DNA from: Rhizophagus prolifer
Lineage: Eukaryota; Glomeromycota; Glomeromycetes; Glomerales; Glomeraceae
NCBI GenBank assembly: GCA_019425655.1
Contig: NQWY01033930.1
Location: forward strand, 1-64,000
Direction: 5' to 3'
DNA length: 64,000 nt
Shown here: piece by piece, positions 54,469-63,708 of the stretch
Layout: each line of letters begins with the position of its first letter
Numbering within the stretch: position 1 is the first letter of the stretch
Position numbers and translations under genes: made by a program
Notes under the pieces: generated by a model
Database searches by the model: none
Told to the model about the DNA's origin: nothing
What the model saw: only the letters and a program-made list of their open reading frames with translations

Positions 54469-55086
54469 TTATTTTGCTTTACGTTCTTTCTCAATTAAGT
54501 AGTTAAGTACTTGGGTCACTTTACCATCTTCACCCTGTACAACATATTTACCATTTACGACCACAGCAGGAACACCTGTTAATTGGTACTGTTGAGCAAG
54601 TTTATTCGACTCAGCAACTTTTGCAGTTACGGCAAATGAGTTATAAGTACTGTTAAATTTCTCTTCAGGTACACCATAGCGCGTGAAGAATTTAGCCGCA
54701 GAAGCCTGATCAAAAATCTGCTGACCATTCACCTGAATGGCATGGAATAATGGTAAATGTGTGCGCTTACGAACACCTAATGCCTCAGATGTATAATAAG
54801 TACGTGCCCCTTGTTCCCATACTTTGTTCATAGCAGCTGGTGTACGTACAAAACGTACATCATTAGGAATTTGTTTTAACCACGTTTGCATATGTGGTTC
54901 AAGTTTAAAACAGTGCGGACAACCATACCAAAAGAACTCACGTACTTCGATTTTCCCCGGTACTTCCACTTTGCCTGGATTGGCAATCACGGTGTAGTCT
55001 TTACCAGCAACGAAATCTGCTGCCATTGCACTACCCGATACGGCCATAATTGCTGCACTCAAACCACCCAAAACCAATTTTTTCAT
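54469..55086 (-). CDS. dsbA: Periplasmic thiol:disulfide oxidoreductase
   Basis: DsbA (205 residues) introduces disulphides into exported proteins. A signal peptide (MKKLVLGGLSAAIMAVSGSAMA) precedes the thioredoxin fold with active-site CPHC in FFWYGCPHCFKLEPH and the cis-proline loop TGVPAVVVNGKY. It is divergent from ubiG, with 180 bp between. The cysteine-containing secreted protein at 2104-2388 could be among its substrates. Confidence 0.95.
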   Translation of the reverse strand: MKKLVLGGLSAAIMAVSGSAMAADFVAGKDYTVIANPGKVEVPGKIEVREFFWYGCPHCFKLEPHMQTWLKQIPNDVRFVRTPAAMNKVWEQGARTYYTSEALGVRKRTHLPLFHAIQVNGQQIFDQASAAKFFTRYGVPEEKFNSTYNSFAVTAKVAESNKLAQQYQLTGVPAVVVNGKYVVQGEDGKVTQVLNYLIEKERKAK

Positions 55087-55266
55087 TGCTACAGCTTTTC
55101 CTCTAAGTTGTTATGCATTAGCTTATGCTCTAAATATAAAACAAATATGCTAAATTCGTTTTGCTTCTGTGAAGTTTTTTATTGGGTTTATCGCTTTTTT
55201 CCCAATAATCGCTACACTAACGGCGAACTACATCCAAAAAGATAACTCAAGTTTAGAGGTAGCACC

Positions 55267-55980
55267 ATGTCGCAATTGAATGTTGATTTACAAGAAATCG
55301 CAAAGTTTGAAGCACTTGCTGCCAAATGGTGGGATCAACATTCTGAATTTCGCCCACTTCATCAAATTAACCCATTACGTTTAAACTGGATTGATGAACG
55401 TGTTGGTGGTCTTGCAGGCAAAAAAGTACTTGATGTTGGCTGCGGTGGCGGTATTTTAGCTGAAAGCATGGCTCGCCGTGGTGCAGATGTACTCGGTATT
55501 GATATGGGTGAAGCACCTTTAGCTGTAGGTCGTTTGCATGCTCAGCAAGACAATGTTCAAAATATTGAATATCGCCAAATTCCAGTTGAAGAATTGGCTC
55601 AAGAGCAAGCAGGTCAATACGATGTGGTCACTTGCATGGAAATGATGGAACACGTTCCTGATCCAGCATCTATTGTTAAAGCATGTCAGGCTTTAGTGAA
55701 GCCAGGTGGTCATGTGTTTTTCTCGACCATTAACCGTAACCCTAAGTCATATTTATTTGCGATTATTGGTGCTGAATACGTATTACGCATGCTTCCAAAG
55801 GGCACGCATGATTATCACAAGTTCATTCGCCCTTCAGAAATGGCACATGACATTCGTAATGCAGGCTTAACTTTAAAAGAAATGACAGGCTTGCACTACA
55901 ACCCGCTTACCAAGCATTACTGGTTAGCGCCAAATGTTGATGTTAACTATATGGTTCATACAGTAAATACAGGTGCATGA
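55267..55980 (+). CDS. ubiG: Ubiquinone biosynthesis O-methyltransferase
   Basis: UbiG (237 residues) performs both O-methylations of ubiquinone synthesis using S-adenosylmethionine. Motif [21 protein letters not shown], the front [10 protein letters not shown], and [13 protein letters not shown] are hallmark stretches. The stop overlaps the start of the next gene (ATGATGA), forming ubiG-mupP-yciK, the same order as in Pseudomonas. An AGAGGTAGC ribosome-binding region precedes the ATG. Confidence 0.95.
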   Translation: MSQLNVDLQEIAKFEALAAKWWDQHSEFRPLHQINPLRLNWIDERVGGLAGKKVLDVGCGGGILAESMARRGADVLGIDMGEAPLAVGRLHAQQDNVQNIEYRQIPVEELAQEQAGQYDVVTCMEMMEHVPDPASIVKACQALVKPGGHVFFSTINRNPKSYLFAIIGAEYVLRMLPKGTHDYHKFIRPSEMAHDIRNAGLTLKEMTGLHYNPLTKHYWLAPNVDVNYMVHTVNTGA

Positions 55981-56678
55981 TGAAAGCTGTTTTATTTGAT
56001 TTAGACGGCACTCTCATCGACACGGCTGCCGATTTTATTCGTATTATTCAACAAATGTGTCGTGATGCAAGACGCCCTGTAGTTGATGCAGACCTCATCC
56101 GTACTCAGGTTTCTGAGGGCGCACGAGCGATGGTCAAATTGGTTTATCCAGAACTGGATGTAGCCAATCCAATTTTCTTGGCGCATCGACAAAACTTTTT
56201 AGATATTTATGGCAATAATATTGTCGTCGATACAGACCTGTTTGAAGGCATGTATCCGCTTTTAGAAGAGTTAGAAGCTCAGCAAATTCCGTGGGGTATT
56301 GTGACCAATAAACCACGTGGTTTAAGTGAGTCATTGTTAGATAAATTAAATCTGACTGAACGCTGTGCAGTTCTAGTGTGTCCAGAAGACGTTTCTAAAA
56401 CCAAGCCAGACCCTGAACCAATGTATTTGGCTGCAAAGCAGTTAAATATACCAGCAAATGAAATTATTTATGTGGGTGATCATCCACGTGATATTGATGC
56501 TGGTCGCAATGCCGATATGTATACGATCTTGGCAGCATACGGTTATTTACCTATCGAGCATCGTGATGATTTAGCCGCTTGGCAAGCCGACTCGATTGTA
56601 AATACGGTGACAGAATTACACGAGATGTTACGTCAAAAGCTTCCTGCTCTACAGGAAAATCAGCGTATGATAGGTTAA
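55977..56678 (+). CDS. mupP: HAD-family phosphatase, probable N-acetylmuramic acid 6-phosphate phosphatase
   Basis: This 233-residue haloacid dehalogenase-type phosphatase has motif [15 protein letters not shown], motif II IVTNKP and motif [18 protein letters not shown]...[16 protein letters not shown]. It resembles phosphoglycolate phosphatase (Gph), but the ubiG-yciK neighbourhood is that of MupP, which acts in peptidoglycan sugar recycling in Pseudomonas. Together with AmpD in this window that would be a second recycling enzyme. A second ATG at 55980 is an alternative start. Confidence 0.8.
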   Translation: MMKAVLFDLDGTLIDTAADFIRIIQQMCRDARRPVVDADLIRTQVSEGARAMVKLVYPELDVANPIFLAHRQNFLDIYGNNIVVDTDLFEGMYPLLEELEAQQIPWGIVTNKPRGLSESLLDKLNLTERCAVLVCPEDVSKTKPDPEPMYLAAKQLNIPANEIIYVGDHPRDIDAGRNADMYTILAAYGYLPIEHRDDLAAWQADSIVNTVTELHEMLRQKLPALQENQRMIG

Positions 56679-56743
56679 CACAAGAGTTTTACAGGCTTTT
56701 TTAACAGTTATTTATATCAATATAAAAAGAAGGAGGTTTACCA

Positions 56744-57490
56744 ATGAAATATTCAGAATATCAACCTCGTCCAGATCTTCTCAAAGATCGAATTATTTTA
56801 ATCACCGGTGCAGGTGATGGAATTGGGCGAGCTGCGGCCCTCAGTTATGCGTTACACGGCGCAACTGTGGTTTTGCATGGTAGAACCTTAAATAAACTTG
56901 AAGTAATTTATGATGAAATTGAAGGTTTAGGCGCTCCTCAGCCTGCAATTTTACCATTACAACTTTCGAGTGCTTCTGATCGTGATTATGACTTTTTAGT
57001 AAATACTCTCGAAAAGCAATTTGGACGTCTAGACGGTATTTTGCACAATGCCGGCATTTTAGGTGATCGAGTAGAACTGGCACATTATCCAACAGAAGTA
57101 TGGGATGATGTGATGTCAGTCAATTTACGTGCGCCTTTTGCTCTTACTCAAGCCCTACTCCCGCTTTTACAAAAATCAGATAACGCTTCTGTGGTATTTA
57201 CCAGCTCTGGCGTAGGCCGCGAAGCACGTGCACTCTGGGGCGCGTATTCAGTGTCTAAAGTTGCGATTGAAGCTGTAAGTAAAATTTTTGCAGCTGAGCA
57301 TACCTATCCAAATATCCGCTTTAACTGCATTAACCCTGGTGCAACACGCACTGCAATGCGTGCAAAAGCCTATCCTGAAGAAGATCCAAAAACATTATTG
57401 ACACCTGAGTCGATTATGCCGGCTTATCTTTATTTAATGGGTGAAGATAGTTTGGCGCTCAATGGACAAAGTATTGATGCTCAGGATTAA
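56744..57490 (+). CDS. yciK: YciK-family short-chain oxidoreductase
   Basis: This 248-residue SDR protein binds NAD(P) by LITGAGDGIGRAAALSYALHG and has the active-site Ser in VVFTSSGVGREA and YxxxK in WGAYSVSKVAIEA, followed by NCINPGATRTAMRAKAYPEEDP, characteristic of YciK. Its substrate is unknown. A strong AGGAGG ribosome-binding site precedes the ATG. It follows ubiG-mupP with 65 bp between. Confidence 0.88.
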   Translation: MKYSEYQPRPDLLKDRIILITGAGDGIGRAAALSYALHGATVVLHGRTLNKLEVIYDEIEGLGAPQPAILPLQLSSASDRDYDFLVNTLEKQFGRLDGILHNAGILGDRVELAHYPTEVWDDVMSVNLRAPFALTQALLPLLQKSDNASVVFTSSGVGREARALWGAYSVSKVAIEAVSKIFAAEHTYPNIRFNCINPGATRTAMRAKAYPEEDPKTLLTPESIMPAYLYLMGEDSLALNGQSIDAQD

Positions 57491-57707
57491 ATAATTACGG
57501 ATGAACAGCTAAAATACATTACAGCCGATCATCACATCTGGCTTGGCTATACCTGAAAAGATATATACAAGCCTTTTTTATTATTGATAAAAACTCTGGA
57601 TCTATCCGTAATTTTAATTGAAGCATTAAATGATCTTCACAGTTTCTCTGCATTTTACGCGTAGAGTATTCACCATGAGAGACATCAGATGTAAACGAGG
57701 ATGCATC

Positions 57708-58118
57708 ATGAAAAAGTTGTTCACTACCTTAACTCTTTGCATAACCGTACTGACTACTAGTATGGCAAGCTTTGCTGATCCTCCATTTGACCGAGGACAT
57801 GGCCAGAAAGGGTCTAAAGGTGGGCCTCGTGGTGAATGGAATGATCGTGGGCACAAATATGACCGTGACGATGATGAAGATCGTTTTCGCGATGAGCGCC
57901 GTATGCGTGAAGAACGTGGTTTTGAGCGTCTAAAACAACATCGCTGGCAGCCAGGTTATGTCATGCCACAGCATTATCGCGGCAATGGCTATAAGGTCGA
58001 CTATAGAGACAGTAACTTGCCTAAACCAGACCGTAACCAGCAATGGTATAAAATTAACAATGACTATATTTTAGTCGACACAGACTCTAACAGTATTGTT
58101 AGCATTCGTGGTTTATAA
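57708..58118 (+). CDS. RcnB-like periplasmic protein (1)
   Basis: The 136-residue exported protein has a signal peptide (MKKLFTTLTLCITVLTTSMASFA). The charged middle is rich in Arg, Asp, Gly and His (HGQKGSKGGPRGEWNDRGHKYDRDDDEDRF). An RcnB-type C-terminal domain follows (WQPGYVMPQHYRGNGYKVDYRDSNLPKPDRNQQWYKINNDYILVD). RcnB family proteins are linked to nickel/cobalt homeostasis in E. coli. The start at 57708 follows CGAGGATGC and begins the signal peptide. A paralogue follows at 58340. Confidence 0.82.
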   Translation: MKKLFTTLTLCITVLTTSMASFADPPFDRGHGQKGSKGGPRGEWNDRGHKYDRDDDEDRFRDERRMREERGFERLKQHRWQPGYVMPQHYRGNGYKVDYRDSNLPKPDRNQQWYKINNDYILVDTDSNSIVSIRGL

Positions 58119-58339
58119 AACTGATAGCTCCTCACTCATCAGTTAGTAAAAAAGGATAAAGCCCATCGGTTTTATCTTTTTTTATTTTATATATCAATTA
58201 GATAATAAAAATTTATATATTCTAAATTTCTTCTTATTTTATAGAATTTTTTCACATTTATCGTTCTTAGTCTTCACGATTTATCTTTAATTATTCACTA
58301 ATCTTCAATTATCGAAATTTAATTGATCATTCGAGGTTC

Positions 58340-58672
58340 ATGATGAAAAAACTAACAACAGCAATTGTTCTTTCAATGAGTGGTTTAATCGCAACAACAG
58401 CAATGGCTGCTCCAAATGACCATGATCGTCATGGTAATTACCCAAACCATGAAGTAAAAACAGTTAAAGTGATTAAAAAAGACGACCATCGCAATGACTG
58501 GCGAGCAGGTCAAGTTGTACCCCGTGAATATCAGCACCCACGTTATGCAGTTGACTACCGCTCACACCAGAAACTGACCAAGCCAGGGCGTTTTCAAAAA
58601 TGGTATAAAGTGAATGGTAACTATGTACTGGTAAATGAACAAAGCCATAAAATCATTAAAGTGATTCGTTAA
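58340..58672 (+). CDS. RcnB-like periplasmic protein (2)
   Basis: This shorter paralogue of the preceding gene (110 residues; start ATG at 58340 or 58343) has signal peptide MKKLTTAIVLSMSGLIATTAMAA. A brief His/Asp-rich linker (NDHDRHGNYPNHE) is followed by the same C-terminal domain (WRAGQVVPREYQHPRYAVDYRSHQKLTKPGRFQKWYKVNGNYVLVN). The two genes lie in tandem, separated by 221 bp of very AT-rich DNA that may hold a promoter. It ends at a strong terminator. Confidence 0.8.
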   Translation: MMKKLTTAIVLSMSGLIATTAMAAPNDHDRHGNYPNHEVKTVKVIKKDDHRNDWRAGQVVPREYQHPRYAVDYRSHQKLTKPGRFQKWYKVNGNYVLVNEQSHKIIKVIR

Positions 58673-58687
58673 TTTAACAAAACATCA

Positions 58688-58716
58688 AACACCCAAATCT
58701 AATTTGGGTGTTTTTC
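58688..58716 (+). terminator. Terminator after the RcnB-like pair
   Basis: AACACCCAAAT and ATTTGGGTGTT form a perfect stem around CTA and are followed by a T run. Confidence 0.9.
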
Positions 58717-58792
58717 TATCTAAAACATGCGACTTTAAGCTTTTTTGTTTAGAATCATCTTTATATCTTTTTGCTGTTGATTCGAGATCGGT

Positions 58793-60148
58793 ATGCCAAC
58801 TAAGTCTTTAGAGAAATCACATAATAACACCCAACATTATGTACATTGGTTCCGACATTCAGCACCATATATTAATGCCCATCGCGATAAAACTTTTGTT
58901 CTAATGTTTGGCGGTGAAGCCGTCCGCGATCCTAATTTCGAACATATTATTCATGATATTGCTTTATTGCATTCACTTGGTATCCGCTTAATTTTAGTCC
59001 ATGGCGCACGTCCACAAATTAATCAAAATCTTAAAGATAAAGGTATCGAAACTCCTTTTTATGATAACAGTCGTATTACAACACGCGAATCATTAGGCTG
59101 TGTCATGAGTGCTGTGGGGTCTATTCGGTTAGAAATTGAAGCACTGTTATCTATGGGATTGGCTAATTCTCCAATGTACGGCGCTCGAATAGATGTTGTA
59201 TCAGGTAATTTCGTAACAGCTAAACCTTATGGTATTCGTGATGGAATGGATTTTCAGCTTACGGGTGAAGTTCGTTCCATAGATACCGACGCGATTGAGC
59301 GTCATCTCGATAACGATAATATTGTTTTACTGGGCCCGACTGGTTATTCAACCACTGGTGAAGTATTTAATTTAAGAGCTGAAGAGGTGGCAACCAAAAC
59401 CGCAACCTATTTAAAAGCAGACAAATTAATCTTTTTAGGTGAACAACAAGGTTTGCTTAATGAAGAAGGACAATTATTGCGTGAATTGAGCCCGCATCAG
59501 CTTGATTACTATATTCAGCAATACCAGACCAGTAGTCCCACCCTAACTCTACATTTACAAGAAGCAAAAAAGGCCTCTTTATCGGGTGTTCACCGTGTTC
59601 ATTTAATTTCATATGCTTATGATGGTGCGCTCATTGAAGAACTCTTCACCCGTGACGGTGTGGGTACCATGATTACCGATGCGCACTATGAAGAAGTTCG
59701 CACAGCCCATATTCAAGATGTGGGTGGCTTAATGAATTTATTGCGCCCGTTAGAAGAAGAAGGCATCTTGGTTTATCGTTCGCGTGAACGTTTAGAGCAG
59801 GAAATTAGCCAGTTTGCGGTTATTGAACGAGACGGTATGATTTTGGCTTGTGCTGCTCTTTATCCAATTCCAACTGAATTTAATGAAACTCGTTCGGCAG
59901 AAATTGCTTGTGTAGCAGTACACCCTAGTTATCGCAAATCAAATCGTGGTAGCCAAATTCTGCAATTCCTTGAAGAAAAGGCCAAACAACAAGGCATTCG
60001 TCAATTATTTGTTTTAACAACACGAACTGCTCATTGGTTTTTAGAACATGGTTTCCATCAAGTCACTGTTGATGAATTACCAAATGCCCGTCAGGCACTA
60101 TATAACTATCAAAGAAATTCTTTAGTGTTTAAAAAACTACTTCCCTAG
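58793..60148 (+). CDS. argA: N-acetylglutamate synthase
   Basis: ArgA (451 residues) makes N-acetylglutamate from glutamate and acetyl-CoA, the first step of arginine synthesis. The N-terminal amino-acid-kinase fold (KTFVLMFGGEAVRDPNF, LGIRLILVHGARPQIN) binds the arginine feedback signal. The C-terminal GNAT domain (about 300-451) carries ACVAVHPSYRKSNRGSQILQFLEEKA. The layout is the classical two-domain bacterial ArgA. It stands alone with a terminator behind it. Confidence 0.94.
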   Translation: MPTKSLEKSHNNTQHYVHWFRHSAPYINAHRDKTFVLMFGGEAVRDPNFEHIIHDIALLHSLGIRLILVHGARPQINQNLKDKGIETPFYDNSRITTRESLGCVMSAVGSIRLEIEALLSMGLANSPMYGARIDVVSGNFVTAKPYGIRDGMDFQLTGEVRSIDTDAIERHLDNDNIVLLGPTGYSTTGEVFNLRAEEVATKTATYLKADKLIFLGEQQGLLNEEGQLLRELSPHQLDYYIQQYQTSSPTLTLHLQEAKKASLSGVHRVHLISYAYDGALIEELFTRDGVGTMITDAHYEEVRTAHIQDVGGLMNLLRPLEEEGILVYRSRERLEQEISQFAVIERDGMILACAALYPIPTEFNETRSAEIACVAVHPSYRKSNRGSQILQFLEEKAKQQGIRQLFVLTTRTAHWFLEHGFHQVTVDELPNARQALYNYQRNSLVFKKLLP

Positions 60149-60194
60149 TCTTTGCATTTTTTAAGATATTCTTATTTCAGATAAGCTTAGTCCC

Positions 60195-60241
60195 AAAAGT
60201 ACAACCATACATACCATTAATGTATGGTTGTACTTTTTTTA
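60195..60241 (+). terminator. Very strong terminator after argA
   Basis: AAAAGTACAACCATACAT at 60195-60212 pairs perfectly with ATGTATGGTTGTACTTTT around a short loop, and T runs follow. This 18-bp stem is the longest perfect terminator stem in the window. The remaining spacer to 60481 is AT-rich, with two GCATAA-ending T-rich direct repeats near 60330 and 60370 but no gene. Confidence 0.9.
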
Positions 60242-60481
60242 AATCTTTAAATTTTCTTCATTTCATATTTTTCATTTTATTTACAAAAACTTAAACATTA
60301 TTTCCTAAATATTATTCTGTTTAATAAATCATTTTTTTGCATAAGTTTATCGCCGAATGTTTTTAGCTTTTTTTTGCATAAATAAAGACTGAATACTTAT
60401 TTTTTATGAAATAAAAATCCCTTTAGGGTATCTGCTCATCCAATTATTTTTCTTTTTCTCTTTCGGGGAGCACGCAACCAC

Positions 60482-61450
60482 ATGGCACTTTTTAATTCCA
60501 CTTCATGGGCAAAATATTCAGTCATTGCTGCCAGCCTTGCGGGAGTGATGATGCTAGGTGGTTGTGCCAAAAAAGAGGAACAGACCACCACAACTCTAAA
60601 TATTGGATACCAGAAATATGGCATCCTTCCTATTTTAAAAGCTCGTGGTGACTTGGAAAAAGCGCTAAAAGATCAAGGCGTACAAGTGAAATGGGTCGAA
60701 TTTCCTGCGGGTCCTCAATTACTTGAGGGTTTAAATGTCGGAAGCGTTTCATTGGGAGAGGCTGGCGAAGCACCACCTATTTTTGCTCAAGCAGCCAACC
60801 CCAATTTAGTCTATGTTGCAAACCAACCTGCTGCACCAAAAGCAGAAGCCTTATTGGTACAAAAAGACTCTCCTATTCACTCAATTCAGGATTTAAAAGG
60901 CAAACGTGTCGCACTGAATAAGGGTTCGAATGTTCACTACCTTTTATTGAAAGTCTTAGAAGCAAATCACTTAAGCTTAAGTGATATTCAACCAGTTTAT
61001 TTACCGCCATCAGACGCACGTGCTGCTTTTGAAAAAGGCGCTGTCGATGCATGGGTCATTTGGGACCCGTTCTTTGCAGCAGCTGAACATCAAATTCAGG
61101 CTCGTGTTTTAGCAACAGGTGAAAACCTGGTGAGCAATCATCAGTTTTACTTAGCTGATCGTAAATTTGCAGAAAGTAATCCCAAAGTACTCAACACTGT
61201 TGTGCAAACGCTAAATCAGACTACTGAATGGGTCAGCACGCATCAAGATGAAGCGGCCAAGCTACTCGAAAAACCTACGGCACTTGAGTTTGATGTACTC
61301 AAGACTTCTATTTCGCGAATGGGTTTTGGTGTTCAGCCAATATCTGACAAGGTCGCTCAAGAACAACAGTATGTAGCCGATGCCTTTTATGCGCAAAAGC
61401 TCATTCCAAACAAGCTCACCATTCAAGATGCCATTTTAAAACTGAAATAA
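60482..61450 (+). CDS. ssuA: Sulfonate ABC transporter substrate-binding lipoprotein
   Basis: This 322-residue periplasmic binding protein captures alkanesulfonates. The N-terminal signal carries a lipobox (VMMLGGC-AKKE), so it is anchored to a membrane. The mature part has the SsuA/NMT1-type fold: LNIGYQKYGILPILKARGDLEKAL, FPAGPQLLEGLNVGSVSLGEAGEAPPIFAQAA and VDAWVIWDPFFAAAE. First gene of the ssu operon, followed by a paralogue. A GGGGAG ribosome-binding site lies 11 bases before the ATG. Confidence 0.9.
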   Translation: MALFNSTSWAKYSVIAASLAGVMMLGGCAKKEEQTTTTLNIGYQKYGILPILKARGDLEKALKDQGVQVKWVEFPAGPQLLEGLNVGSVSLGEAGEAPPIFAQAANPNLVYVANQPAAPKAEALLVQKDSPIHSIQDLKGKRVALNKGSNVHYLLLKVLEANHLSLSDIQPVYLPPSDARAAFEKGAVDAWVIWDPFFAAAEHQIQARVLATGENLVSNHQFYLADRKFAESNPKVLNTVVQTLNQTTEWVSTHQDEAAKLLEKPTALEFDVLKTSISRMGFGVQPISDKVAQEQQYVADAFYAQKLIPNKLTIQDAILKLK

Positions 61451-61521
61451 ACCCAGCTTTGGTACAGCTTAAATAACGATATAAATGCTGTGCCTTGCCT
61501 GAAGGGAACAAGGATATCTAT

Positions 61522-62505
61522 ATGCAACATCAGTCATTATTTAATAAGAGTGAGTGGACTCAGTTAGTTAAGCGCTTTAGTGCAGTCGCTGTCTTAGGTT
61601 TAACGATTGCTGCACCTGCTTGGGCAATTGACCCAACCGTAAAAGAACTGCGTATCGGTTTTCAAAAAAGCTCGATTAACTTCGCGATTGCCAAGCAACA
61701 AAAACTATTTGAACAAGAATTTCCAAATGCCAAGATCACTTGGAACGAGTTCCCGGCTGGCCCTCAAATTTTAGAAGCCTTGGCTGTTGGCTCACTCGAT
61801 GTTGGCGTTACTGGAGACACACCTCCAGTCTATGCTCAAGCAGCGGGCAAGCCTTTATATTACATTGCTTATGAAGCAGCTAAGCCATTAGCGTCAGCAA
61901 TTTTAGTTCCTAAAAACTCACAGCTCACCCAGCTTAAAGACCTAAAAGGCAAACGTATTGCGTTGCAAAAAGGTTCTAGTTCACATTACTTGCTCGTACA
62001 GGCTGTGCGTAAAGCGGGCTTAAAATGGAGCGACATTACGCCAATTTGGCTCACACCTGCCGATGCTCGCGCTGCATTTCAAAAAGGTGCCGTTGATGCA
62101 TGGGCAATTTGGGACCCTTACTACGCTTCAGCACAACTAGAAGACCAAGCTCGTGTACTTGCTTCAGGTAAAGGTTTAAGTCCGAACTATACCTTTTATT
62201 TAGCCGCTCCAAATTTTGTTAAGCAATATCCAAAAGCTGTTCCTGAACTCATCAAACAGATTAATCAAGCTGACAAATGGGTTCAAAGCCATCAAGCAGA
62301 AACAGCAAGTGCGATTGGCCAAAGTACAGGCTTAAAACCTGCAACTAGTGATTTATTCATTAAACGTCGTCCACGTCCATCAGCAGCAGCTCCTCTTAAT
62401 AGCAAAGTGATTGCTGAACAACAGCAGCTTGCAGACATCTTTACTCAACAAGGCATCATTCCAAAATCAATCAGCATTAAACAAGCTGTTTGGGGTGCGA
62501 AGTAA
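61522..62505 (+). CDS. ssuA: Second sulfonate substrate-binding protein (soluble)
   Basis: This 327-residue paralogue of the preceding gene has a cleavable Sec signal (VLGLTIAAPAWA-IDP) instead of a lipobox, so it should be soluble in the periplasm. Conserved stretches are LRIGFQKSSINFAIAKQQKLFEQEF, FPAGPQILEALAVGSLDVGVTGDTPPVYAQAAG and VDAWAIWDPYYASAQ. A loop FIKRRPRPSAAAPLN distinguishes it from the first copy. The ATG at 61522 with AAGGA upstream starts the signal peptide. Two binding proteins may widen the substrate range of one transporter. Confidence 0.88.
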   Translation: MQHQSLFNKSEWTQLVKRFSAVAVLGLTIAAPAWAIDPTVKELRIGFQKSSINFAIAKQQKLFEQEFPNAKITWNEFPAGPQILEALAVGSLDVGVTGDTPPVYAQAAGKPLYYIAYEAAKPLASAILVPKNSQLTQLKDLKGKRIALQKGSSSHYLLVQAVRKAGLKWSDITPIWLTPADARAAFQKGAVDAWAIWDPYYASAQLEDQARVLASGKGLSPNYTFYLAAPNFVKQYPKAVPELIKQINQADKWVQSHQAETASAIGQSTGLKPATSDLFIKRRPRPSAAAPLNSKVIAEQQQLADIFTQQGIIPKSISIKQAVWGAK

Positions 62506-62526
62506 TTTCATATAGACATATAGGTA

Positions 62527-63708
62527 ATGCACATGAAAATTTTCTGGTTTATTCCTACCCACGGTGATAGTCGCTATTTAGGTACAAGTAAAGGCGCTCG
62601 TCAGGTTGACCATGCCTATATGAAGCAAATTGCTGTGGCAGTAGATAATTTGGGTTATGAGGGTGTACTTATTCCAACTGGCCGTTCATGTGAAGATCCG
62701 TGGATTACGGCGGCGAGCCTGATTGATGCAACTCAGCACCTTAAGTTTTTAGTTGCGTTACGTCCGGGTGTAACAACACCAGCTTTGGCTGCTCGTATGG
62801 CTGCTACATTTGACCGCTTATCGAATGGTCGTGTGCTACTCAACTTAGTGACTGGTGGTGATGAAGCCGAACTGCGCGGTGATGGTTTATATGAAGATCA
62901 CTCAACGCGTTACCAAACTGCCAATGAATATGTAAAAATCTGGCGTGAGATTTTGACACGCTCACATACAGGTGAAGCTTTTACATTCCACGGTGAACGC
63001 CTACAAGTAGATGATGCAAAACTACTTTACCCACCTGTCCAAAAGCCTTACCCACCACTTTGGTTCGGCGGTTCTTCAGACGTCGCTGTCGACCTTGCAG
63101 CTGAGCAAGTAGACACTTACCTTACTTGGGGTGAACCACCAGCAGCCGTGAAAGAAAAGATCGAGCATGTTCGTGCAAAAGCGGAGGCTAAAGGCCGTAA
63201 ATTAACTTATGGCATTCGCTTGCATGTCATTGTTCGCGAAACCAACGAACAAGCATGGGCAGCAGCTAACGAGCTTATCCAATATCTCGATGATGCAACT
63301 ATTGCTGCGGCGCAGAAAAAATTTGCTCAAATGGACTCCGTAGGCCAACAACGTATGGCCGCGCTACACGGTGGCAACCGAGATAAGTTAGAAGTCTCTC
63401 CAAACCTTTGGGCAGGTATTGGTTTAGTGCGTGGTGGTGCAGGTACGGCACTTGTAGGTGACCCAGAAACAGTTGCTGCTCGTATTCAGGAGTATGCGGA
63501 CCTTGGTATTGATACCTTCATTTTCTCAGGCTATCCACACCTTGAAGAATCAATTCGTTTTGCAGAGTTAGTATTCCCGTTATTACCAATTGAGACCCGA
63601 GCTAAACTTGCTCAGCCAAACTTAACTGGTCCATTCGGTGAGATTATTGCCAACAACTATGTTCCAGACGAGAAGAAGCAAAATAGTTCCGTTAAGGAGC
63701 CTGCATGA
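62527..63708 (+). CDS. ssuD: FMNH2-dependent alkanesulfonate monooxygenase
   Basis: SsuD (391-393 residues) is a luciferase-like flavin monooxygenase that releases sulfite from alkanesulfonates. Family stretches include [45 protein letters not shown] and [16 protein letters not shown] with the catalytic Cys region SCED. The ATG at 62533 is better spaced from AGGT than the one at 62527. The stop overlaps the ssuC start by 4 bp. Reduced flavin would come from an SsuE-type reductase, not present in this window. Confidence 0.94.
   Translation: MHMKIFWFIPTHGDSRYLGTSKGARQVDHAYMKQIAVAVDNLGYEGVLIPTGRSCEDPWITAASLIDATQHLKFLVALRPGVTTPALAARMAATFDRLSNGRVLLNLVTGGDEAELRGDGLYEDHSTRYQTANEYVKIWREILTRSHTGEAFTFHGERLQVDDAKLLYPPVQKPYPPLWFGGSSDVAVDLAAEQVDTYLTWGEPPAAVKEKIEHVRAKAEAKGRKLTYGIRLHVIVRETNEQAWAAANELIQYLDDATIAAAQKKFAQMDSVGQQRMAALHGGNRDKLEVSPNLWAGIGLVRGGAGTALVGDPETVAARIQEYADLGIDTFIFSGYPHLEESIRFAELVFPLLPIETRAKLAQPNLTGPFGEIIANNYVPDEKKQNSSVKEPA

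Noticed and set aside
57630-57707. Longer N-terminus for the first RcnB-like protein
   Set aside because: The upstream codons would bury the signal peptide inside the protein. The ATG at 57708 has a better ribosome-binding context.
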